From assembly GCF_009208055.1 (NCBI RefSeq), contig NZ_WFKI01000024.1, positions 1 to 39,445 on the forward strand: a stretch of 39,445 nt of DNA. The letters are read 5' to 3'. The translations under genes and the position numbers were made by a program. Origin of the DNA: Poseidonibacter ostreae (GTDB lineage: Bacteria; Campylobacterota; Campylobacteria; Campylobacterales; Arcobacteraceae). The notes under the pieces were generated by a model that had not been told where the DNA came from, did no database searches, and worked only from the letters and a program-made list of their open reading frames with translations. This document shows positions 25,893 to 34,717 of the stretch, in pieces; position 1 is the first letter of the stretch; the number at the start of each line of letters is the position of its first letter.

Positions 25893-27450
25893 CTATAGAA
25901 TATGGTAGTTCTATTTTAAATATAGCTCCTAAACTACCATTATCAACACTAATTTTTCCATTTAACTGATTAACTACAATATCATAAGATAAATATAAAC
26001 CAACTCCCACGCCTTTTGAGTTAAATTTAGTAGTAAAGTAAGGTTCAAAAATATTATTGATAATATCCTCATCTATTCCACCTGCATTATCTTCTATTTC
26101 AATTATTACATTTTCTTTTGTTTTTAATACTCTAATGTTAATAATTTTTTCTTTTAAATTTTCATTTTTAATTAAAGCATTATTTGCATTAATTAAAATA
26201 TTATATGAAACATGAGATAAAAGATTTGGAATAGTTTTAATATTAATATCATTATCTCTAATATCAAAATTTATTTTTATAAAATTCTTTTTCAAAATAT
26301 CAGAATGCATTATAATCAAATCTGAAATAACATTTTTGATATTTACAAGTTCTATATTATAGTTATCTTCAGTATATTTACTAAAAGTATCAATTGTTTT
26401 TGTAAGAAATCTTACATTTTCCATAACTATTTTATAACTATTATCAAACTCTTCATTTTCTAATATATCTAACTCTTTTTTTAGTTTTATTCCTGAAATT
26501 GCAGTAGCAATCACTGATAAAGGCTGTCTCCATTGATGTGCAATATTATTAAGCATTTCACCCATTTGTGCCATTTTTGACTGTTCATAAATATATTTTT
26601 CTTGACTTTGTCTTCTCTCAACTTCTTCTTGAACTCTTAAATCTAAACTTTCGTTTAGCTCATTTAATTCTTTAGTTCTGATTTTTACTTGCTCTTCTAA
26701 TATACTATATGATTTAAATACTTCATCATCTTTTTTCTTTAGATACTTAAGCATAATATTAAAATTATCTGTTAATTCATAAATTTCATCACTTGAAGCT
26801 TTGTTTTGTATCTCTTTATAACTACCAGCAACAATAGCTTTAGTACTTTTATTAAGTTCTAAAATAGGTTTTATAAGCCATTTTGTTAAAATAAAAGTGA
26901 AAAATGCTAAAAATAAAAAAGATATCAATGTAATTAGCATAAAATTTTTATAAATTATATTTAGATTTTTATTATACTCATCAAGTGAAAAAGCTATATG
27001 AACCCAGCCCCATTTATAAGAAGTAATCTGAATAGGATAAACATAATGAAAAACATCTTCTTTACATAAATTACATTTTAAAATACCATGTTCTTTTTTA
27101 CTTTTTTCTAAGACCTTAATATTCTCATCAATTTTTGTAAGTAAAGACCATTTATTATTTTTTATAAAAATTGGATCTTCATCAATTTTATTAAATATAA
27201 AATATTTTATTAAACTATTCTCTTTTAATATTGATAAAGAATTTTCAATTATTGCACCATGTTGATCAGATAAAATAGCTTCAGTATTATTTATAATAAT
27301 AGTTTTTGCAATAATATTTGCTTGATTTTGCATAATTCTTAGATTTGATTTTTTTTGATCTTCAATATTAATTAATCCATAAAGAAGAAGTATAGAAGTA
27401 ATTACAAATAATATTGATACATAAAATTTTATAAAAAGATTTATTTTCAT
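25888..27450 (-). CDS. Sensor histidine kinase, with HAMP, paired with a binding protein
   Basis: A 520-residue membrane kinase. One membrane helix (about 7-27) is followed by a periplasmic sensor domain of about 130 residues, a second helix (about 170-190), a HAMP domain (about 190-245), a coiled coil (about 245-295), the H-box HQWRQPLSVI (histidine about 308) and an ATPase domain with NILINANNALIK, DNAGGID and GVGVGLYLSYDIV. The sensor domain contains a KCNLCK pair of cysteines followed by FHYVYPI, which might bind metal or haem or form a disulfide. It starts two bases after the upstream binding-protein gene, so the two are an operon and the binding protein may present the ligand. No response regulator is adjacent. 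Confidence 0.9.
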   Translation of the reverse strand: MKINLFIKFYVSILFVITSILLLYGLINIEDQKKSNLRIMQNQANIIAKTIIINNTEAILSDQHGAIIENSLSILKENSLIKYFIFNKIDEDPIFIKNNKWSLLTKIDENIKVLEKSKKEHGILKCNLCKEDVFHYVYPIQITSYKWGWVHIAFSLDEYNKNLNIIYKNFMLITLISFLFLAFFTFILTKWLIKPILELNKSTKAIVAGSYKEIQNKASSDEIYELTDNFNIMLKYLKKKDDEVFKSYSILEEQVKIRTKELNELNESLDLRVQEEVERRQSQEKYIYEQSKMAQMGEMLNNIAHQWRQPLSVIATAISGIKLKKELDILENEEFDNSYKIVMENVRFLTKTIDTFSKYTEDNYNIELVNIKNVISDLIIMHSDILKKNFIKINFDIRDNDINIKTIPNLLSHVSYNILINANNALIKNENLKEKIINIRVLKTKENVIIEIEDNAGGIDEDIINNIFEPYFTTKFNSKGVGVGLYLSYDIVVNQLNGKISVDNGSLGAIFKIELPYSIE

Positions 27451-27452
27451 TT

Positions 27453-28331
27453 CTATTTATACTTACTTTTTGATTTTAAATACTCTTTATAATATTCATC
27501 AAGTTTATCCAAATCTCGTTTTTCAATAATACTAAGATCTTTGATTTTTAACATATCAAAAAGTTCATGTTTTCTTTCACTTGCAAAAAATTTATTTAAT
27601 ATTTCTTTAAATATTTTTATGTTTTCTGATGTATTATTTTTATTAAAAAGTATTAATAAATAAGGGAAAATTTCAGGACTTGATTTTAAAATTTTTATTT
27701 TTTTCTTAATAGCAGGATTTAATTCAAGCATTATGTCATATTCAAAAGAAGTAACAACTGCTGCATCATATTTAGAAAAATATGTTTGCAATACTAAAGA
27801 ATTAGATTTATTATAACTTATTTTTGAGATTAAATTATCTGCACTTTTTTTAGTACTGTCTATATAAGTTTTTTCTAAAAATACTTTTCCAAAGTTATTT
27901 AAAGTATCAATTCCAATTTTTTTATCTTTTAAATCTGAAATTGAATTTATATTACTTTTTATATTAGTAATTAAATACATCTTTTGATAAGCATTTTTTT
28001 TACTTTTTTTTAAATGCCAATAATCCATAGTATTATTATCAAGTTTTTCTTTGTATTTTAGATAACCATAAGGAGTGATTGGAATAATATCAAGCTTATT
28101 ATTAATATAATCATTAATAACAGTTTCTTTATCTCTATAGAGCTCTATATTAATGTTTTCATAAATATTTAAAGCAAAATCTTTAACCCAAATATTTAAA
28201 GCACTTCTAGAATTTTTATAATTAGATACAACGCTAATGTTATTATGATATCCAATATTAATATTTTCTAATTTTTCATTTGAGTATAAAAATAATGGTA
28301 AAATAATAAATATTATAATTTTAAAATACAT
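27453..28331 (-). CDS. Periplasmic binding protein, PhnD-like
   Basis: A 292-residue secreted protein with a signal peptide (about 1-17, ending FLYSN). The mature part is a type 2 periplasmic-binding fold in the phosphate/phosphonate PhnD group, including DLKDKKIGID and the YDAAVVTSFEYDIM segment. PhnD-like proteins bind phosphonates, phosphite or similar small ions in ABC transport, but no permease or ATPase gene is nearby. The gene is directly followed by a histidine kinase with two bases between, so a sensing role is more likely than transport. The ligand cannot be named. Confidence 0.8.
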   Translation of the reverse strand: MYFKIIIFIILPLFLYSNEKLENINIGYHNNISVVSNYKNSRSALNIWVKDFALNIYENINIELYRDKETVINDYINNKLDIIPITPYGYLKYKEKLDNNTMDYWHLKKSKKNAYQKMYLITNIKSNINSISDLKDKKIGIDTLNNFGKVFLEKTYIDSTKKSADNLISKISYNKSNSLVLQTYFSKYDAAVVTSFEYDIMLELNPAIKKKIKILKSSPEIFPYLLILFNKNNTSENIKIFKEILNKFFASERKHELFDMLKIKDLSIIEKRDLDKLDEYYKEYLKSKSKYK

Positions 28332-28371
28332 AAAGATATTATATCTAAATAATCTTTTATAAAATGTAGAG

Positions 28372-28397
28372 TTTAGAGACTTTAAAAAGTCTCTAAA
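28372..28397 (-). terminator. Hairpin after gyrB
   Basis: A 12-bp perfect stem (TTTAGAGACTTT, 28372-28383, with AAAGTCTCTAAA, 28386-28397) with a two-base loop, beginning about seven bases past the gyrB stop. There is little T-run beyond the stem, so efficiency is uncertain. It would close the dnaA-dnaN-gyrB unit. Confidence 0.6.
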
Positions 28398-28403
28398 AAG
28401 TTT

Positions 28404-30719
28404 TTAAACGTCTAAGTGTTCAACGTCTTTTGCATGTTCTTCAATATAGTTTCTTCTAGGTTCTACTTCATCACCCATAAATAGAGTAAATGTATCAGAT
28501 GCAACTTCAGCATCTTCAACTGTAACTCTTAAAAGTCTTCTTGCTTCTGGTGTCATTGTAGTTTCCCATAATTGCTCAGGATTCATCTCTCCAAGTCCTT
28601 TATATCTTTGGATATAAGCACCTTTTTTAGCTAATCCTTCTATTTCATCAAGAATTTCAATTAAATCTCTTCCATCGAACATAGAAATATCTCTTTCAAT
28701 TAACTTACTAAATATATAAGTAGCTTCAGAAAAATATGGTGATGCAAATAACTCATCATCAATAATAAGCTCTTCTAAACCAGCTCCTGTTTGTACAAAT
28801 AGCTGAATTTTTGTATCTGTAATAGTTTTTGATAAAATGTTATAACCTTTAGAATCAAGGAAAGATTTAACTTCATCAAATAATTTATCAAACTCTAAAT
28901 TAACTAAATCAGAATTTTCAATTAAATGTTTTAATACTTCAGGTAATGAATATCTTTTTTCTAATTGAGCTAGCATTCCTCTATATCTTGAAACAGTTTT
29001 AAATAAATCAACTAAATCGTTATAACCTAAACCTTCAAATTCAAATGATTCTAAACCATTTTCAATTAAGAAATTAGAAAGAGCAGTATCATCTTTTAAA
29101 TAAGTCTCATTTTTACCTTTTTTATATCTATATAAAGGTGGCTGTGCAATGTAAAGGTATCCACTATCAACAATTGGTCTTAAAAATCTAAAGAAGAATG
29201 TTAAAAGTAATGTTTGAATGTGAGATCCATCAACATCAGCATCTGTCATAATAATAATTTTATGATATCTTACTTTTTCTTCATTGAAATCTTCACCAAT
29301 ACCACAACCAATTGCAGTAATCATATTTCTAATTTCATCAGATTTTAAAATTTTATCAAGTCTTGATTTTTCAACATTTAAAATCTTACCTTTTAGTGGT
29401 AAAATTGCTTGATAAACTCTATCTCTACCTTGCTTAGCTGAACCACCTGCAGAATCCCCTTCTACTAGATATAATTCTCTAACTGCTGGATCTTTTGATT
29501 GACATTCAGCTAATTTACCTGGAAGTGTTCCAACTGTCATAGCATCTTTTTTTCTAGTTAAATCTCTTGCTTTTTTTGCAGCTTCACGTCCTCGTGCAGC
29601 CATTAAAGCTTTTTCCATAATCGCTTTTGCTTGATTTGGATTCTCTTCAAAATGCTTAACTAATGATTCAAAAGTAACTTTTTGACAAATAGGTTTTACA
29701 TAAGAAGACCCTAATTTACCTTTAGTTTGTCCCTCAAATTGTGGTTCTGGAACTTTAACTGAAATAATAGCAATTAGACCTTCTCTTACATCATCACCTG
29801 TAATTTTTGCGTCTTTGTCTCTAGCTGATGCATTTTCATTTACATACTTAACAATTGCACGTGTAAGTCCTGCTTTAAAACCAGCTTCATGAGTACCACC
29901 ATCAATAGTTCTAATATTATTTACAAAAGAAAGTGTTTTTTCTGTATATGTAGTGTTATATAAAACAGCGAAATCTGCTTCAATATCATCTTCACTTACA
30001 TTAAAAGAAACTGCTTCAGTTACAGCTGTATCTTTGTTAATATCATTAGCAAATTGTGCAAGCCCACCTTCAAAATGATAAACCTCTTTTTTATTTACTC
30101 TTTCATCTTTTAATTCAATAGTAATACTTGGATTTAAATATGCAATTTCTTTAAATCTCTTTGATAAAATATCAAATTGGAAATCTACAGTTTCAAAAAT
30201 TGTTTCATCTGGCCAAAATTCAATTGTAGTACCAGTTTTTTTACAAGAATCAATTACTTCTAAGTCTTGAACAGGAATACCTGTTTTAAACTCTTGGTAA
30301 TGAACTTGATTGTTTTGATAAATTGTCATTTTTAATTCAGAAGAAAGTGCATTTACAACAGAAACACCAACACCGTGAAGTCCACCTGAAACTTTATAAG
30401 TATCTTTATCAAATTTTCCACCAGCATGAAGTACTGTTAAAGCAACAGTTGCTGCTGATTTTTTTTCAGTAGGATGCATTCCTGTAGGAATACCTCTTGC
30501 ATTATCTGAAATTAAACAAGAACCTTTTTTTGTAATAGTAACTTTAATCGTATCACAAAATCCTGCCATTGCTTCATCAATAGAGTTATCTACTACTTCA
30601 TAAACACAGTGATGTAGACCGTTTACACTAGTATCTCCAATATACATACCTGGTCTTTTTCTAACTGCTTCAAGACCTTTTAAAACTTTTATATTGCCAG
30701 CGCTATATTCATTACTCAT
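28404..30719 (-). CDS. gyrB: DNA gyrase subunit B
   Basis: A 771-residue ATPase subunit of gyrase, which introduces negative supercoils. The GHKL ATPase is visible at EVVDNSIDEA and GGLHGVGVSVVNALS. The TOPRIM metal site is at LVEGDSAGGSA and TDADVDGSHI, and the C-terminal YKGLGEMNPEQLWET segment contacts GyrA. Length is typical of Campylobacterota GyrB. AAGGAAACC precedes the ATG. It lies 16 bases downstream of dnaN on the same strand. Confidence 0.98.
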   Translation of the reverse strand: MSNEYSAGNIKVLKGLEAVRKRPGMYIGDTSVNGLHHCVYEVVDNSIDEAMAGFCDTIKVTITKKGSCLISDNARGIPTGMHPTEKKSAATVALTVLHAGGKFDKDTYKVSGGLHGVGVSVVNALSSELKMTIYQNNQVHYQEFKTGIPVQDLEVIDSCKKTGTTIEFWPDETIFETVDFQFDILSKRFKEIAYLNPSITIELKDERVNKKEVYHFEGGLAQFANDINKDTAVTEAVSFNVSEDDIEADFAVLYNTTYTEKTLSFVNNIRTIDGGTHEAGFKAGLTRAIVKYVNENASARDKDAKITGDDVREGLIAIISVKVPEPQFEGQTKGKLGSSYVKPICQKVTFESLVKHFEENPNQAKAIMEKALMAARGREAAKKARDLTRKKDAMTVGTLPGKLAECQSKDPAVRELYLVEGDSAGGSAKQGRDRVYQAILPLKGKILNVEKSRLDKILKSDEIRNMITAIGCGIGEDFNEEKVRYHKIIIMTDADVDGSHIQTLLLTFFFRFLRPIVDSGYLYIAQPPLYRYKKGKNETYLKDDTALSNFLIENGLESFEFEGLGYNDLVDLFKTVSRYRGMLAQLEKRYSLPEVLKHLIENSDLVNLEFDKLFDEVKSFLDSKGYNILSKTITDTKIQLFVQTGAGLEELIIDDELFASPYFSEATYIFSKLIERDISMFDGRDLIEILDEIEGLAKKGAYIQRYKGLGEMNPEQLWETTMTPEARRLLRVTVEDAEVASDTFTLFMGDEVEPRRNYIEEHAKDVEHLDV

Positions 30720-30735
30720 TGGTGGTTTCCTTTTT

Positions 30736-31806
30736 CTATTTTTCTAAAACAATTGGCATTACAATTGTATAAAATTTTTCATCTTCTAGATAAAATGGTA
30801 AGTTTGATTCGTTAAAACCTACTGTTATATTTTCATTATTTGTCATACTTAAAAAATCTAATAAATATTTTGCATTTACTGCTAAATAAAACTCTTTATC
30901 TATATTTAAATTCATATCAATTTGTGTTTTTGATTCTGTATCTTCATCTAAAGATTCAAAAATTATTGAAGTAGAATTAAAAGTAATTTTAATATTTGAG
31001 AATAAAGAAGTTACAAGTTTGATTGATTCTACTAATAAATTTTTAGGTAATGTTAAATTATATTTTAGATTTTGAGGAATAATTCTTTCATAATCTGGAT
31101 ATTTTCCATTTATTAGTTTTGTAAAGAAAGTCATTTTATCATTTGATATTACTAAATTTGTATCATCATATTTTATAATTGCTTCATCTAAAAATAGTTT
31201 TTGAATTTCAACAATTGCTTTTTTTGGAATTATAAATTGTGACTCTTCATTGTTAATGTTTTGTAAATGTGAAATTGCTAATCTTCTAGTATCTGTTGAT
31301 ACAAAATTAATTTTAGAATTTTTAATATCTATTAATGCACCATTTAATTCAAATTTAGGATTGTTATTATCAATTGCAGGTGTAATCTTTCTTACAGAAT
31401 TAATAAAATTTAAAGTTGAAATATCTAAGTTTTTTAAATTTTCTGCTTTTGTTAATGATGGATATTCATTAGCATCATACATTGGTAATTTAAAAGTTGA
31501 TTTATTCTGTTTTATAATTATGTTATTAGCTACAACTTCAAATATAATTTCTTCATTTTTTAATCTTTTAATAATACCTAATAAATTAGAACCATTAGTA
31601 GTAGCTTTACCATCTACGCTATCATTTATATTTTCTATATGTGATTCTAAACCAATTTCATAATCTGTTGCTTTTAATATTAGTTTACCATTTGTAGTTT
31701 CTAGATATATATGTGATGTAATAGAACTAGCATCTTTTTTTTCTAAAAAAGGTTGCATTGATGATATTACATTTTCAATGATATTTTTTGTAATTACAAA
31801 CCTCAT
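30736..31806 (-). CDS. dnaN: DNA polymerase III beta sliding clamp
   Basis: A 356-residue sliding clamp that tethers the replicative polymerase. Three repeated domains of about 120 residues are expected. The recognisable pieces are the N-terminal SITSHIYLETTNGKLILKATDYEIG, the FVSTDTRRLAISH segment in the middle and the C-terminal end IVMPIVLEK, where the hydrophobic end residues form the partner-binding pocket. AGGAGA precedes the ATG; this leader also overlaps the candidate origin-unwinding tract. Its product can couple replication to its own origin-proximal operon. Confidence 0.96.
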   Translation of the reverse strand: MRFVITKNIIENVISSMQPFLEKKDASSITSHIYLETTNGKLILKATDYEIGLESHIENINDSVDGKATTNGSNLLGIIKRLKNEEIIFEVVANNIIIKQNKSTFKLPMYDANEYPSLTKAENLKNLDISTLNFINSVRKITPAIDNNNPKFELNGALIDIKNSKINFVSTDTRRLAISHLQNINNEESQFIIPKKAIVEIQKLFLDEAIIKYDDTNLVISNDKMTFFTKLINGKYPDYERIIPQNLKYNLTLPKNLLVESIKLVTSLFSNIKITFNSTSIIFESLDEDTESKTQIDMNLNIDKEFYLAVNAKYLLDFLSMTNNENITVGFNESNLPFYLEDEKFYTIVMPIVLEK

Positions 31807-31973
31807 TTTATCTCCTATTTTTTTATTTTAAGTAGTGGTAGTAGTAGAGCATGTGAAAAGATGAAAACACATCTTCGTAAACGAATGAGTCGAAACTCTT
31901 TCATGTGATTAAACGAAATGAAATATTCACACCTTTTCACATAATCTCTTTAAACTTTTTAAGTTTATTACTT
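31807..31973. other. Origin module in the dnaA-dnaN gap (candidate oriC2 with unwinding element)
   Basis: Four TTCAC-core DnaA-box-like sites are visible: TGTGAAAAG (31852-31860), TGTGATTAA (31904-31912), ATATTCACA (31923-31931) and CTTTTCACA (31933-31941). Read on the minus strand, box CTTTTCACA is followed by spacer TGCT, then CTA CTA CTA CCA CTA CTT and an A-rich tract: the DnaA-trio layout. Small hairpins (for example GAGT-CGAA-ACTC) and a 7-bp TAAACTT/AAGTTTA repeat lie between the boxes. Confidence 0.7.
31829..31860 (-). promoter_or_regulatory. DnaA box plus DnaA-trio unwinding motif
   Basis: On the minus strand: DnaA box CTTTTCACA (31860-31852), 4-nt spacer, six triplets CTA/CTA/CTA/CCA/CTA/CTT (31847-31830) and then an A/T tract. 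This matches the B. subtilis arrangement in which DnaA spreads along 3'-GAT triplets to open the strands. Confidence 0.65.
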
Positions 31974-33290
31974 TTACCACTCCTTATTTATGATTTTATT
32001 TTTTAAATTTTCTATAATTAATTTAAAGTTTTCGTCTTTTTCAATTAATTCATTTGCTTTTTTAATATTATGTGAAATTGAAGAGTGATCTTTCATTCCT
32101 ACAAATTTTGCAATATCTGGCATTGAGTTATGTGTAAGCTCTCGTGCAAGATATATAACAACTCTTCTAGCATTTGCTACAGTTGCTGTTCTTTTCTTAG
32201 ATTTTATATCACTTGGTTTTATATTAAGCTCTGATGCAACTATATTTATTACATCTGGAAGTTTAATATTTTCTTTTGTCTCTTTTATCTGATCTTTTAA
32301 TAAGCCTTGAACCATATCAAGGTTTATTTCTTGATTTAGAAGCGATGCTGATGCATTAATTCTAATTAATACACCCTCAATTTCTCTAATAGAGTTATCT
32401 AAATTTGTTGCAATAAAATTAATAATTTCTCTGCTTAAAGAAATACCATTTAAATCAGATTTTTTTTCTATAATTGCAATTTTAGTTTCAAGTCCAGGAA
32501 GTTGAATATCAGCTGTTAAACCCCATTCAAACCTTGATTTTAATCTATCAACAAGCCCAGCTATTTGTGATGGTAATCTATCACTTGTCATAACTATTTG
32601 TTTTTTTGCATTATGTAATTCATTAAAGGTGTGAAAAAACTCTTCTTGAGTTTGTTCTTTTCCAGATAAAAATTGAATATCATCTATTAGTAAAACATCA
32701 CACTGACGGTATTTAGACCTAAAATGTTCCATATTTTTATTTTTAATTGAGAAAGTAAAATCATTCATAAACTGCTCAATTGTTACATAAATTACAGTTT
32801 GACCTTTTTCAATTGCAGCATTTCCAACTGCTTGTAGTAAGTGAGTTTTTCCTAAACCTGTACCACCATAAATAAATAATGGATTGTATTGAATACCAGG
32901 TTTATTTGATACTGCTAATGAGGCATTATAGGCCATTTGGTTTGAAGAACCTACAATAAATGAATCAAAAGTATAAGATGGATTTAATATCGTACTTTCA
33001 GCTGTTTTATTCTCAATTCGTTCTTTTATAATCTCTTTTTTTGACTTTTTTTCACCTGCAATTTTTATCTCAATTGTAGGTTTTGTTCCATCATATATTT
33101 CAAAACAATGTTGAATTACATTTGTATATTTACTTTTAATCCATGAAGCAATATATTTATTAGTAACTTCAAAAATTGCAATATTATCGTCAGATGATAT
33201 TTTTTTATATACAAGTTGCTTTAAGTATCTGTTGTAATCTGCAGAACTAGCTTCTTTTTGAATGATTGATAAAAACTCTTTGTTTGTCAT
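31974..33290 (-). CDS. dnaA: Chromosomal replication initiator protein DnaA
   Basis: A 438-residue AAA+ initiator. Domain I covers about 1-85. The AAA+ core (about 105-310) shows Walker A GGTGLGKTHLL, Walker B VLLIDDIQF and the sensor/arginine regions around SRFEWGLTADI. The C-terminal DNA-binding domain carries the HTH and signature KFVGMKDHSSISHNIKKA, with DHSS in place of the usual DHTT. A TATAAT on the minus strand at 33330-33325 is the likely promoter. It heads a leftward dnaA-dnaN-gyrB set and is flanked on both sides by DnaA-box-like sites. Confidence 0.98.
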   Translation of the reverse strand: MTNKEFLSIIQKEASSADYNRYLKQLVYKKISSDDNIAIFEVTNKYIASWIKSKYTNVIQHCFEIYDGTKPTIEIKIAGEKKSKKEIIKERIENKTAESTILNPSYTFDSFIVGSSNQMAYNASLAVSNKPGIQYNPLFIYGGTGLGKTHLLQAVGNAAIEKGQTVIYVTIEQFMNDFTFSIKNKNMEHFRSKYRQCDVLLIDDIQFLSGKEQTQEEFFHTFNELHNAKKQIVMTSDRLPSQIAGLVDRLKSRFEWGLTADIQLPGLETKIAIIEKKSDLNGISLSREIINFIATNLDNSIREIEGVLIRINASASLLNQEINLDMVQGLLKDQIKETKENIKLPDVINIVASELNIKPSDIKSKKRTATVANARRVVIYLARELTHNSMPDIAKFVGMKDHSSISHNIKKANELIEKDENFKLIIENLKNKIINKEW

Positions 33291-33572
33291 TTAGTATTAA
33301 CTCTTTAATTTATAAATAGTAATTATTATATCCAATTTTTAATAAAATTTATTAAATTAGGAAAAAAGTGATTTTTATTGTTTAAAAAAGACAAATTTTA
33401 TCTTGATTGTAAATTTTACAAACTTTAGCTTTTTATCTCTTATATAAATGTTCTACACATAGTGAATAACTCGTGAATAACTTGTGTTCATTAAGTGAAA
33501 ATTTATGTAAATAATACCATTATAAGGGCTTAAAATTATGTGAATAAAAAAATAAACAAAAAGAGCATATAG
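33291..33572. other. Origin module upstream of dnaA (candidate oriC1)
   Basis: The 282-base gap between dnaA and ruvC holds a group of same-orientation DnaA-box-like sites (minus strand): TTATTCACT (33469-33461), TTATTCACG (33480-33472), ATTTTCACT (33502-33494) and TTATTCACA (33547-33539). The rest (33310-33440) is extremely A/T-rich. The dnaA promoter lies at its left edge. Confidence 0.7.
33325..33330 (-). promoter_or_regulatory. -10 box of dnaA
   Basis: TATAAT on the minus strand about 35 bases before the dnaA ATG. Its position beside DnaA boxes would allow autoregulation, which is inferred. Confidence 0.5.
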
Positions 33573-34040
33573 GTGAAAATATTAGGAATTGACCCAGGTA
33601 CAAGAAACTGTGGGTACGCAATAATTGAGAAAAATGGTAGTAATATCAAGCTTTTAGAAGCTGGTTTAATTAAAATAAAAACAAAAATCTTGCAAGAGCA
33701 GATTATGGAAATGACTGAGGGTTTTGATATGATTTTTAAAAATCATGTTATTGATGAAGTTTCAATTGAAGATATGTTTTATGCATTTAATCCAAAAACA
33801 GTTATAAAATTAGCACAATTTAGAGGTGCAATATCTCTTAAAATTCTGCAAGAGTTTGGAAATTTTGCAGAATATACTCCCCTACAAGTAAAAAGAGCAG
33901 TTACAGGAAATGGAAAAGCAGATAAAACACAAGTAGCTTTTATGGTAAAAAAATTACTAGGGATTAAAAAAGAGATTAAACCCTTAGATATTACAGATGC
34001 AATTGCGATTGCAATTACACATTGTCAAAGAATTAAATAA
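33573..34040 (+). CDS. ruvC: Holliday junction endonuclease RuvC
   Basis: A 155-residue resolvase that cuts Holliday junctions. All four catalytic acids are in place: D7 (GIDPGTRNCG), E66 (VSIEDMFYAF), D139 and D142 (PLDITDAIAIAITH). The KRAVTGNGKADKTQV segment for DNA contact is conserved. The start is GTG at 33573 with only an AAAGAG-like ribosome site about ten bases upstream. It is the first rightward gene past the origin. RuvA and RuvB are not in the window. Confidence 0.95.
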   Translation: MKILGIDPGTRNCGYAIIEKNGSNIKLLEAGLIKIKTKILQEQIMEMTEGFDMIFKNHVIDEVSIEDMFYAFNPKTVIKLAQFRGAISLKILQEFGNFAEYTPLQVKRAVTGNGKADKTQVAFMVKKLLGIKKEIKPLDITDAIAIAITHCQRIK

Positions 34041-34062
34041 CTTTTATTATAGGTAATTTAGT

Positions 34063-34068
34063 TATAAT
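34063..34068 (+). promoter_or_regulatory. -10 box of purN
   Basis: TATAAT in the 55-base ruvC-purN gap, about 27 bases before the purN ATG. It suggests that purN can be transcribed on its own. Confidence 0.45.
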
Positions 34069-34095
34069 TCGATTTATATAAGAATAGGAAAATAG

Positions 34096-34704
34096 ATGAT
34101 GAAGCAAAGTGGAATCTTGGATAGAGTTAAAAGAATAGGTATTTTAGCTTCATATAATGGAAGTGGCTTTCAAATTATAAAAAAAGCTTGTGATGAGCTT
34201 ATACTTGATGCACAAGTAGTTGTTTTAGTATCAAACAATTCAAATGCAAAGGCTTTGGAAACTGCTGAACAAATGCAAATACCAAACTTTATAATAAATA
34301 GTAAAAGATATCCAGATGAAAATATTGATGAAAAAATAGCTAAACTTTTTAAAGAGTTTAATTGTGACTATATATTTTGTTCAGGCTATATGAAAATAAT
34401 AGGCTCGAAACTTATATCTTCTTTTGAAGAAAAGATTATAAATACTCATCCTGCATTATTACCATCTAAGTATGGTGGAAAAGGAATGTATGGAAGATTT
34501 GTACATGAAGCAATTATTAAAAATAAAGAAAAGAAATCAGGTGTTACTATTCATTTTGTAAATGAAAAATATGATGATGGAAAAATTATTTTGAAAAAAG
34601 AGCTTGAACTTTCAAGTGATGAAACTGTGGATACTTTAGAGAATAGAATTAAAGATTTAGAATCTGTTGCAATTATAGAAGCGTTTAAAAAACTACTAGC
34701 CTAA
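34096..34704 (+). CDS. purN: Phosphoribosylglycinamide formyltransferase PurN
   Basis: A 202-residue enzyme that transfers the formyl group of 10-formyl-tetrahydrofolate to GAR in purine synthesis. The catalytic N116 and H118 stand in INTHPALLPSKYGGKGMYG, and the catalytic aspartate is D161 in NEKYDDGKII. The N-terminal GILASYNGSGFQ is the phosphate-binding start, with SYNGS in place of the common SGxGS. The ATG has an AGGAAAA site. It is a second purine gene in the window besides purB. Confidence 0.93.
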   Translation: MMKQSGILDRVKRIGILASYNGSGFQIIKKACDELILDAQVVVLVSNNSNAKALETAEQMQIPNFIINSKRYPDENIDEKIAKLFKEFNCDYIFCSGYMKIIGSKLISSFEEKIINTHPALLPSKYGGKGMYGRFVHEAIIKNKEKKSGVTIHFVNEKYDDGKIILKKELELSSDETVDTLENRIKDLESVAIIEAFKKLLA

Positions 34705-34717
34705 GCTAGTAAGTTTT
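34688..34717. terminator. Bidirectional terminator between purN and the redoxin-like gene
   Basis: Stem ACTAGC (34695-34700), loop CTAA (which includes the purN stop), GCTAGT (34705-34710), extended outward by AAAAACT and AAGTTTT with a small bulge. The stop of the convergent gene begins at 34716. Confidence 0.7.

Noticed and set aside
31250..31663. Plus-strand frame of 137 codons inside dnaN
   Set aside because: Antisense to dnaN, with no ribosome site or recognisable domain.
33451..33459. TTCTACACA as a further DnaA box in the opposite orientation
   Set aside because: It lacks the TTCAC core shared by the other sites, so I did not count it.
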